Assembly: GCA_010093485.1 (NCBI GenBank)
Contig: MU001503.1
Coordinates: 1,695,132-1,759,131 of the forward strand
DNA: 64,000 nucleotides
DNA from: Karstenula rhodostoma CBS 690.94
Taxonomy: Eukaryota > Ascomycota > Dothideomycetes > Pleosporales > Didymosphaeriaceae
Reading direction: 5' to 3'
Shown: one piece after another, positions 22,401 to 33,100 of the stretch
Layout of the letters: the number at the start of each line of letters is the position of its first letter
Position numbering within the stretch: position 1 is the first letter of the stretch
Translations under genes and position numbers: made by a program
Notes under the pieces: generated by a model
Databases searched by the model: none
Seen by the model: the letters and a program-made list of their open reading frames with translations, nothing else
Told to the model about the DNA's origin: nothing

Positions 22401-25400
22401 GCGCAAAGGCACAGCCTGCTTTGATGACGGCCAGGGTACTGACCAGCGCCCAAGATGATTTCTCGAAAAGCACACCAACGACACTGCCCGGTGCTACGCC
22501 TGACTGCTTCAACTGTCCTGCGATAGCATCGGATAGCTTGTCCAAGGTTGCATAGTCCAGATTGCCGTTCTTTGAGTATATAGCTAGAGCATTTGGGGAG
22601 CGCTTCACGTGCTCTCGGATCATTTCATGAACACACACTTCGAAGGCTCTGTGAGACCGAGCATTCCACCAGAACATGGTGGTTTTGTCTGCTTTGCTCG
22701 CGAGATCCAGTTCGCCAAGTTTGGTGTCACTAGACCTCGTGCTGAGCTCGTAAAATACTTGCTCGAACTGTTGCAGAATCCGTTGAGTCTGCTGAGGCGA
22801 GATGAGAGTACTGTCGAAGGTGGCGATGAGTTCAGTCTGTGAATCCCCAGGCACAAGTGTAAGCACCAATGGATATTCGTGAAGGGATCGCTCGACTTCC
22901 TTCAGCTTGATATCCTCCCCATCCGTGAATGCTGTGTTCTCGATTTGGACAATAAGTAGTGTGCGAAACGAGGCCGCGTTTTTAACATCTGGGCCCATGG
23001 CATTGATCCGTGAAAGCCCGAATTGCTCATATGGGATGGTGGATGTATATTGTTCTTGGAGATCATCTAAGAAGCCAGAAATGGTCTTAGCGCGATCCAT
23101 CTTACCCTCACAGGCAAAGTTGTGATGGTTGGACCGACAACATTTTGCAAATCGTCAGGGAGGGAGCTGCGACCGTGGAGAGAGTTTCCGAATGTTATGT
23201 CGTCTGAGCCTTCGTACTCTGAAAGTAGTAAAGCCAACGATGCTCTCGCCATGACCGTTGCGGTGGTACCGAGGGCGGACATGGCTGGAGTGGCCATTTT
23301 GTGTCGCAAACAAGAATTGTCCGCCGCCAGATAGCCGGGTTTTGGAAGGTTGGGAAACGATGACGCCGGGGCATTCTGGAGTTGTTCTTTCCAAAAAGAA
23401 CTAGCTTCTTCTTCGTGGAGAGTTCGAGATAACTGCACGAAATCCTCAAAGCCTCTCGTTGGTTGTTCTGTGATTGTGTTCCCGGAGTATGTAGCGCGCA
23501 AATGATCGACGACAAGATCCAGACTCCAGCCATCAAATACTGCGTGGTGTAGCGTCCAGACCACATGAGATCGTTTTGTTGATGGATCATGTACATAATG
23601 ATATCTGGCCAAAGGTTGCCCCGAGGTGAAGGGAATCGTTTTATCTGCGGCTAAGAAGGGTGCAAGCTCTTGCGTAACTTCGGTCCATCTTTTCTGATGT
23701 CGAAGCACCACCTGGATGAGACCGGAGGATGAAGACACGATGGTTGTTCGTAGGATGGGGAAGACATTGATTGCGCTCTCGCAGGCCGTCCTGAATTTTT
23801 GTATATCCATAGTACCAGGTACGTCGAACACGAATTGGCTTGAGTACAAAGAGGTCAACGCCAGTGAAAGGGAAAACAATCCTTCCTGAAGAGGCGAGCA
23901 AGGGAAGATTGCCGCCACCTCCTGTTTATCAAGACCATGTTGCTCAAGCAGCGACCACACCTGCGAGCTCTCGCCAATTGATGATGGGGCTCGGACAACG
24001 CTTGGACGAGATTGATCGGCGACAGCATCTGGGAGCTTCTGCATTGCAGTTGCCATGCCTGCTATCGTTGGATTCTTGAACAACTTCTCCATGGTCAAAT
24101 GATATCCTGCTTGGTTGACCATTGTAATCAGTTTCATGGACCGCAGGGAATCGCCTCCAAGCTTGAAAAAGTGCGCATCTGGTTTGAAACTGCCAGAAGA
24201 GAATTGAAGGAGTTGTTTCCAGAAGCCGGCGAGCACAGACTCAACAGGTGACAGGTCGTCGCCATCGCCACCATCGACTGCCAAGCTGGAATGGAATTCT
24301 TTTCCAATACGCAATAGTGCGCGTCTGTCAAGTTTTCCAGAAGGGCTCAGTGGAAGTTCCTTGAGTGGTATCCAAACGACAGGCCACATGTAAGAGGGAA
24401 GCTCTTCCGATATGCGAGTGCGAATGCCTGCGATTTCCAATCTCAATCGTTCGTTCGAATGCGCAGTATCACCGTCAGGATTCGATCCAGACGTGCCATC
24501 GTAACTGGGGTGCTGGAGAAAGGCGACGAGGTTGGCAGTACCACTTATATCCAGCACTTCCAGGACTACATGTGCCCCAGGTTGTCGAGTTTGGTGTTGC
24601 AGTTTCGCCTCAATATCCTCCAGCTCTATTCGTTGACCACGGAGTTTTACTTGTCGGTCACGCCGACCCACGAAGATGATTTCCCCATTTTCAGCGAACG
24701 ATGCTAGATCGCCAGTCCGATAGCAACGCGTAGTTGAGGTCATATCCAAGCCCAAGTCTTGTGCCCACGGTGAGGTATCGATAAATAGCTTTCCGCTGTC
24801 GGAGCTATTGTTGATGTAATTCCTTGCAACTCCTGGGCCTTCCACGACTACTTCACCCAAGACTCCTACCGGCGCGAGTTTATTTGGGTCATCCAGCCGT
24901 GTGATCCAAATACGGCTGTTGACGGGGCGCCCAATGTTGATGGACTCGTCCTCCGAATGGAAAGCCCTTTTAGCAACGCATCCTACTGTTATCTCTGCGG
25001 GGCCATAAACTATCCAGAAGTTTGTTACGTTTCCCCACGTTCCAATAATATCTTTTGTGACTCGTTCTCCGCCAGAAATGAGTGTTGTCAAACCAGGGAC
25101 GTCTGCTGGTGATAACAATCTAACAACAGTGGGCGTTAGAAGGACCGTATTGGCGTTGAAAAAGCGTATTGACTCTGCCAACTTGTTCAGACGATCGCCT
25201 TCAGAAGGAATGCAGATGCATCCGCCGTTGAACAGTGTCATGAGAATTTCTCCAAAGGCGGCATCAAATGCGTACGAAGAAAACTGGAAATAACGCGTAT
25301 GGCGTCCCATACCAAGGGTTTGGGACAAAGCCATCAAACTGGAGCACATCGACTTGTGTTCCAGTTGTATTCCTTTCGGTGTACCCGTTGTACCTGATGT

Positions 25401-26579
25401 AAAGATGATAGCTCCTACATCGGAGGGGCTGACTTGAACGTGGCAAAGCTCATCTTTTGTCGGAGCAGGCAATGTCGATCCGGATATGACAATGACTTGA
25501 GATGCCAGGCTTCTTGCTCTTTCTCTTTGCTCGCAAGAGCTAAGTACAAGAGGGGCCCCGACTGCCTTTGACAGTGTCTCTAGTCGAGTGGTCGGGTGGG
25601 AGACGTCCAGAAGTAGGAAAGCACACCCACTCTTCAGGACACCGAACATCGCGACGATGGTCCAGAGCGATTTTTCGAAGCACAGCGGAATGACATCTCG
25701 TGGACGAACACCCGCCTCAAGCAATAGTGTAGAAACACGCGAGGATAAGGAGTCAAGCTCTTGGTAGGAAAGTCGGCCGTCCCAAGACTCCACTGCTTGT
25801 GAGCTTGGTCTCTCGAGCACTCGTTGTGCAAATATCTCGTGGATTGTGGATTTGATAGTTGAAGGAACGTGCTGATTCCATAGCTGCAGGTCTTGGCGAT
25901 CGGTTGCACTTATCAAGTCCAGATCCCGTAGTCTCCGTCCGTCGGTTGCTCCAGCCAGCAACTGCCGAATGACATGGGCCAGTTGGTCGAGAAATCTGGT
26001 CGAGGCCTGAGAGTTCTTTGCACGGGATTCTAAAGTCAGGTAACAAGCTTCGCCTTCCGGTTCCACAGTAACGAAGATCTGACGCGGAATGGAAAGACTT
26101 TCAGACTCTTCTTCAGAGTCAGAATCCGAAGCCCCTCCTTTTGAATTTGTCCAATTCTCCAAGCTATCCATGCACAGGGAAAAACTGTACAATACTTTCG
26201 ACACTGTGCCAGTTTTTTCGCCAGCTTCCTCGGTAGCTTTGAAGAGCTCACGAGCAGTGCAATCTTGATCGACTTGAAGACTGACGTTCCACGATTGTGC
26301 AGGTGTATCGGTACGTGCATGGAATAAGGGTGCTTGGCCTTGCGAATAAACCGAAAGAAGAAGACTCAAAGCGCCAGAAACCACGACCCACGGGGCTGGT
26401 CCGATATCGTCCACCCGAAGCTTTTCCCAAGCATTGGCTTGCTGGTGTGACAGCATCTTCGAAACGATGGCCATTTTGAGCGAAGGTGCTAGAGCTCTCG
26501 GACGATGTTCCTCGTCAAGGAAAAGGCAACGCGCATGTCCATAAAGCGTGTGAGTGCTTGCGGGTAGCAATCCTGACAA
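19441..26579 (-). CDS. NRPS1: bimodular synthetase (partial C)-A-T-C-A-T-C, interrupted by an apparent frameshift
   Basis: About 2,380 aa in two long open frames (26579-23067 and 23100-19441) that abut inside a condensation domain. Frame 1 has a C-terminal-half C domain, A1 (FTSGTTGTPKG about residue 391, YGPAE, YRTGDL, GQRIELEDIE), T1 (KLGGDSLRSM) and most of C1 (HHAVFDGW). The frame breaks at about 23100-23110, just after GPTITTLPVRV. Frame 2 resumes C1 (TIPYEQFGL), then A2 (STSGTTGTPKV, YGPSEC, YKTGDL), T2 (ELAGSSLMAI) and a terminal C2 (CTHVVFDGW). A loss of one base would explain it: homology continues without a gap across the break. Possible splice pairs leave introns of 20-26 nt, too short to be credible. 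ATG 26474 is an alternative start. There is no thioesterase. It is divergent from NRPS2. Confidence 0.87.
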
Positions 26580-26689
26580 CTATCATATTGTACTGCACCA
26601 AAGGCCACAGAGTGGAAGTGACAGAGACGCGTCACCTCTTGGCACGGAAGATAAGCATCGATTCGGCGCACCCATGTCCCATCCTCGAT

Positions 26690-26705
26690 ACCTAGCGTTG
26701 CCGCC
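26690..26705 (-). promoter_or_regulatory. Putative cluster regulator site, copy 5 (NRPS1 side)
   Basis: On the minus strand GGCGGCAACGCTAGGT, about 110 bp upstream of the NRPS1 ATG at 26579 and oriented towards it. Confidence 0.72.
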
Positions 26706-26873
26706 CGTCCGCACGCCCGTGCGATCAATTTTCTGACGTTGTTCGCCCAGAAGAAGTAGGTTGCAGAAGCTTTTTGCCACAAGCATGTACGAAGTAAAGT
26801 GGGGCAGAGATATTCCCCGGACCGGGCGGCATCCTTCGGGCCGGGACGGCGGCACAACTAAGCTTCGCATTTG

Positions 26874-26889
26874 CGCGGCAACGCTAAAC
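26874..26889 (+). promoter_or_regulatory. Putative cluster regulator site, copy 6 (NRPS2 side)
   Basis: CGCGGCAACGCTAAAC, with the full 11-bp core, about 250 bp upstream of the NRPS2 ATG and oriented towards it. Confidence 0.7.
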
Positions 26890-27139
26890 CAAAACACCAC
26901 CATGACAACATCTCCAGCTGACAAGCTGCCCGCAAGAAAGATGGCTCAAAGGTCGGCGGCACAATGGAAATGGGACGCGGAAATGGTTTTTGGTGATGCA
27001 CATGGGCAACACCTCACACCCATCCGCATCCGACCTTGGACTTCATCTCCATCAGGCACCCATTCCCTGGACATCAACTCTAACAGATACCCATTCACTC
27101 TGGACCAGACGGTGATCCGAGCGACGGGACATTGAAACC

Positions 27140-30100
27140 ATGGAAGATTTTCAGCCTCAAACAAGCAGGTCGAACAAATTTCAAATTGAGGGTCTAGATT
27201 GGCCCCAGGGGATCCCGATCACCACTGTGGTGCAATCTGTATGGGCAATACTTCTATCCCGGTACGGGGAGTCGGCCAAGGTCATGTTTGGGACTGTGAT
27301 AAGTGGCCGACTCACCTCAGAATTGCGGGTTGAGCAGTTCGCCAAACAAACGACTTCACCCATCGCCCTGCATCTCACCATTGAAGGAGACGAAACTTTG
27401 GAGACATTGCAGCAGACCATCGACACGATCACAGCGGAACGAGCAGGGCTCGAGCAGGGACATCGTCCTGACGAACACGTCGACTTGGGTTGGCAATCCC
27501 AATCGCTGTTAACGGTGCAACCTGTGGAATACTCCCAGGATGCCAATGGGGCGAATGCCTTCGATATCGATGCGGTCGGGTTCGATGCGCTTGGCACCTA
27601 CGCCGTCACGCTAAAGTGCCAATTTAGAGACGATTCGATACTGCTCAGACTGGATTTCGATTCGACTAAGCTTGCTGAGCCGGTTGCATCGCGACTTACA
27701 GGCCACTTCCAACGCCTCTTGCGTGAGGTCTGCTGTGCAGACAGAGCTACCGTCAATATTAGAGATCTCGATATGATGACCGAGGAGGACCTGCGTCGAG
27801 TCTGGAATTGGAATGCAGAGGCACTTGAGACGGTAGAGGGCTGCGTGCAAAGCATGTTTACTAAGAGCGTTGAACGATACCCACATCAGCCAGCTGTTTG
27901 TGCCTGGGACGGCGACTTATCATACACCGAGCTGGACAAAATTTCAAACCGATTAGCTGGCCAGCTTATTCAGCTAGGCCTGCAGCCTGGAACAGTGGTT
28001 CCCTTAGTCTTTGAGAAGTCCATGTGGATGCCGGTTGCACAATTTGCTGTCATGAAGGCAGGTGCTGCTTCCGTAGGAATCGACCCTGCTCAGCCTAAGG
28101 ATCGCATCAAGACTATTATTGGGAGTGTGGGTGATGGGCTTGTAATGAGTGGTTCTTCAACAGCCTCCCTAGTCTCTGAAATCACCGGGCGAGAACCATT
28201 TGTAATTCAGCACGAGACGACATTCGATATCGCCAAGCAGGGAGGGGATGAAGAATTTGCTGACGTACTGCCTTCCGTCAAGCCGAGCGATTTACTCTAT
28301 CTAGTGTTCACTTCTGGCACCACCGGAACACCCAAGGGTGCAACGACCACACACGCAAACTTTATGTCGGCAATCCGGCACCAGAAAGACCTCCTGAATC
28401 GAAACCCCCAATCAAGGGTTGCGAATTTTTCTTCGTATGCTTTTGATATAACATGGTCCGACATGCTCCACACGTTCGCAGTCGGAGGTTGCATGTGCAT
28501 CCCTTCGGAACATGAAAAAAAGAACGACTTGGTCAAGTTCTTGATAGAGAAAAAGGTCACCTCGGTCCATCTCACACCGTCAATTGCGGCGATTCTGGAA
28601 CTGGACACAGTCCCAACACTTGACACTGTCATCCTTATCGGCGAAGTTGTTGATTATGACAAGTTACCACACCTTCGCAATATTGAAAACAACATCATTA
28701 CATACGGTCCTTCTGAGTGCACAGTTACTACAACAGGTATCTTCAAGGACGATAGTCCTCTCAAATCCACCATTGGGTATGGTTCTGGAGCAACGACCTG
28801 GATTGTCAACCCGGACAAGAACGCCCTTACACCTGTGGGCTTGATCGGAGAATTGTTCTTAGAGGGGCCATTGGTCGGAAGCGGCTATTTCAACGACCCT
28901 GTGAAGACGTCAGCTACCTTCATTGAGGATCCTGATTGGTTACTGCGTGGTGGTCCGGGAGTGGAGGGCCGTCGTGGGCGACTTTACCGGACTGGAGATC
29001 TTGTGCGGTACAACGATAATGGCGAGCTCATCTTTCTCGGGAGGAAAGATACACAGGTCAAAATCAATGGTGTTCGCACAGAGCTAGGAGATGTTGAGCA
29101 CCATATCTTCCGATTCTTGCAATCGTCACCGGCCGTGGCAGATGTCATCGCCGAGCTCATCAAACCAGAAGCCACGCAACGTCCGGTATTGGCAGCATTC
29201 CTGCGCATTCCCAATCTGAGTCTGGAAGAGTTGACAAAAGAAGCCACCGCCGTCATCGAGACCTTGACTAGGGAAATGCCGAAGGAGGTGCCGCCGCACA
29301 TGGTTCCAGGCCTTTTCATACCAATGATCGAGCTTCCCATGACATTGACTGGGAAAACAGATAGAAGAACACTGCGTGAGATAGGTGCTAGTATCGACCC
29401 CAGAGAACACGCAGCATTGTATACGAACCACTACACGCAGCACATCGAACCCACCACCGGGGCTGAGGTGCAGCTGAGTTGTATCTGGGCATCGCTGCTT
29501 GGTATACCCTTGGACGACATTGGTGCGCAAGACAACTTCCTTCGTCTTGGCGGTGATTCGATTAAGGCTATACGGCTGGCCGCTGCTGTCAGAGAACAGG
29601 GTATGTCGTTAAAAGTCGCAGATATCATGAGCCATCCACACCTCCGAGACATGGCAAGCTTTCTGTCACAAAACAAGGCAGGGTTGGATCCCATACCACC
29701 CTTTTCTCTATTGGGCAAGGGCATCAATCAGGAAGAAGCCATTCGCCACGTAGCAGAGTCGTGCTCGTTCGACGCCACACTTGTGGACCCTTCACAAGTA
29801 GAAGATATCTTTCCTTGCACAGCCCTCCAAGAAGGCCTACTGGCCTTGACCACGATAAGTCCGGGAAAGTATACTAGTCATCACATTGCAGAACTGAAAG
29901 AGGACGTCGACATTTGGAGATTTCAGCAGGCATGGCAGAAGGTCTCTGAAAAGGCTTCTGTATTACGCTCCCGCATTGTCGACCTACCAGACCAGGGCTT
30001 GGTACAAGTCATCCTGCGGGAACAGCTGCCGTGGCAAACCCTGTATTCTCTAGACGACTATCGACGAGTGGGCACTGTTGAGGCTAATCTGTCGGAAAAT

Positions 30101-33100
30101 GCCAATGACGCTTCTATGGGATTGGGCACGCCGTTGTCACGCTTCGCCATCATCCATGACAAGGATGGAAAAACCTACTTTGGCTGGAGACAACATCATT
30201 CCATATACGATGGCTGGGTCTCACCATTGCTGCTAAAAGAGATTGAAATAGCGTACGGGGATTTAGGCGCAGAACTTTCTTCAATTCCTCTCCAGAGCTT
30301 TGTAAAACATGTCCAAGGCCAGCAAGGTGAAGATGGGACGGCCTTCTGGAGGCAGCAATTCGCCGGCATAGAAGCATCGCATTTTCCAACCCTTCCGGAG
30401 ATGACATACCAGCCCAAGGCAGACAAAGTCATCAGCCATTCGATTAAGAGCATTGGTTGGCCTCCTACAGGTGTCACACAGTCTTCAGCGATTCGGACGG
30501 CTTGGGCAACGCTTCTCTCCTGGTACACTGACTCCCCAGACGTAGTATTCGGTGTCGTCTCGTCCGGTCGTCAAGCTTCTGTGCCCCGAATCGAAGATGT
30601 AGCGGGACCTACCATCGCTACCGTTCCATTCCGCGTTTTGGTTGAGGGTACCGTCGACGGATTGCTGAACCAGGTGCAACAGCAAGCCACGGACATGATC
30701 CCATTTGAGCAATACGGCTTGCAGCACATCCGCCAGATCAGCGATGACGCCAAATACGCGTGTGACTTCCAGACACTTGTTCTGATCCATCCACCGGTCG
30801 AGAAAAACATGGATAGCTACATCTTCGAACATGAGCTAGTCGAGCAATCTGGTCCTGGCTCGGAAAACGCATATGCCATGATGCTTACTTGTCAACTATC
30901 AGACTCTGATCTTCATGTGCAGCTGAGTTTTGACTCCGCCGTCGTCGAAGAGGAGCGTTCCGCGCGGCTCCTTCAGCAGCTCGAACACATACTGGGTCAC
31001 ATAGGCTCCGTGGAAGGATCTACGCAGGTGACCCAGCTGACCAGAGTGAGCCAAAAGGATCTGGACGATATTTGGAGCTGGAACGCGATAGTACCGGATA
31101 CGGTCGCAGATTGTGTTCACACCATTTTCGCCGAGAGAGTTCAAGAGAGCCCCGACGCACCTGCAGTATGCGCATGGGATGGTGAACTGACGTATGGCGA
31201 GCTCGATCGGCTGTCCACGCAGCTCGCGGGTCATCTCCTCACCTCAAGCCTCGTGGCCCCCGGCGCTATCGTACCCTTGTATTTCGAGAAGTCGATGTGG
31301 GTCCCCGTCGCGATCTTCGCGGTCATGAAAGCCGGTGCTACCTGTGTCGCGTTGGACGCAACGCTGCCCGAGTCTCGCTTGCAGAGCATCGTGAGCCAGC
31401 TGTCGGCCCATGCGATCCTGACGTCGAAGTCGTGCGCGAAGCTCGCGACGCACATCACCGACGCGCATATCGTCGAAGTGGGCGATACGCTGGCCCACTT
31501 CGATGGATACCAGCGAGCTCCGGATCTGCCCGCAGTCGACCCCTCATCGGATCTCTACATCGTCTTCACATCCGGAAGTACAGGTGCACCCAAGGGTGCG
31601 ACAGTGACGCATGCCAATTTCTGCAGCGCCATCCGATACCAACAGCAACAGCTCGGCCTTACGAGAGCCTCACGCGTCTTCGACTACACGTCGTATGCCT
31701 TCGATGTCGCATGGTCGAATGTGCTGCACGCGTTGACCATGGGCGCATGCCTCTGCATCCCCTCCGAAGACGAACGCACCGCCGACGTGGCCGGCGCCAT
31801 CAACCGCCTGGGCGCCAACTTTGCCCACTTGACTCCCACGGTCGGACGATTCCTGGATGTTGCGAGTTTGGGAGGCCTCGAGAAGGTGCTGTTTATTGGA
31901 GAGGCGCTGACCGCCAGTGATGTGGCGAGGTGGAAGGCTTCGAATGCCGACATCTACAACACGTACGGCCCAGCTGAATGCACCGTCACGAGCACGATAG
32001 AAAAGGTCCATCCACGCCGCTTGGATGAGCCAGAGAGCGTCGGCGATCCTGGCATCGGCGTGGGTGCGGGCTGTCTGACGTGGATAGTCCAGCCCCGTGC
32101 GCGTGGCAGTCTTGCTGCCGTTGGGACTGTGGGCGAACTCTGGCTAGAGGGCCCGATCGTAGGCGCAGGCTATCTAAACAACGCCGAGAAGACAGCTGAT
32201 GCTTTCGTGGAAGACCCCGAGTGGTTGACTCGCGGTGTGCAAGGACACGTACCCGGCCGCCGTGGACGCCTATACAGAACCGGTGACTTGGTGTACTACA
32301 AGGCCGATGGCTCGCTCGGGTTCGTCGGGCGGAAGGACTCACAAGTCAAGATCAACGGCCAACGCATGGAGCTGGGAGAGGTCGAATACCACGTCCGTCA
32401 ACTGCTCGTTGTCGACACAGTCTCACAGATCGTCGCGGATGTAATCACCCCGGACGCGACGCATGCCCCGGCGCTCGCCGTCTTCCTAGCCATGGCCAAA
32501 GAGAGCGAGGCCGACATTTCGAACCCAGCCACGGCATCTTTGATGGTGGGTCTGAGGGAAGAATTGTCCAGACTACTGCCCTCCTACATGGTGCCGACGG
32601 CATACATTCCGCTCGCCAAGCTCCCCATGACAGCAACAGGGAAGACGGATCGCAAGGCGATCCGAGACCTGGGCAAAGCATACAGCCCGCCGTCGCTTTC
32701 CCCCTCGAGCACTGCACTCCCTGATGCCGTCCTGACCACTACCGAGACCACACTGCGGGGTATATGGGCAGGACTGCTTCGCCTCGAGCCGGGTCTTGTT
32801 AGTCCAGGCCATGGTTTCGCAGACATCGGAGGCGACTCGATCAAGACTATGTCGCTGGCCATGGCCATACGCAAGCAGTTCGATGTCAACATCGGGGTGC
32901 CACGGTTGATCAACGAGCGCCACTCGTTACGCACGTTGGCCAGCCTGATCGACAGCCTGTCGCGGGGCCAGGCCGTCCAGGAGATGGATGCCATAGACGT
33001 CGAACTGGAGGTGGATCTGCTGGTGAGCGAGATGCAACGTAGCCGCGGACACGGTCGTGCTGCAGCCCCCGGCTCGACCGTCTTCCTCACGGGCTCGACG

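Larger units (their letters stand above)
26580..27139. promoter_or_regulatory. Divergent promoter of NRPS1 and NRPS2
   Basis: A 560-bp interval between the two synthetase starts, with two outward-facing copies of the cluster motif (26690-26705 and 26874-26889), one directed at each gene. This suggests coordinated expression. Short open frames inside it show no domain similarity. Confidence 0.7.

Noticed and set aside
23055..23110. A 45-nt intron bridging the two NRPS1 frames
   Set aside because: The donor GTGAGG with the TTCTTAG acceptor joins in the wrong phase; phase-correct pairs are only 20-26 nt.
26761..27135. 124-codon plus-strand frame before NRPS2 as an upstream exon carrying the missing half C domain
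   Set aside because: Its translation has no condensation-domain similarity and it overlaps the promoter motif.
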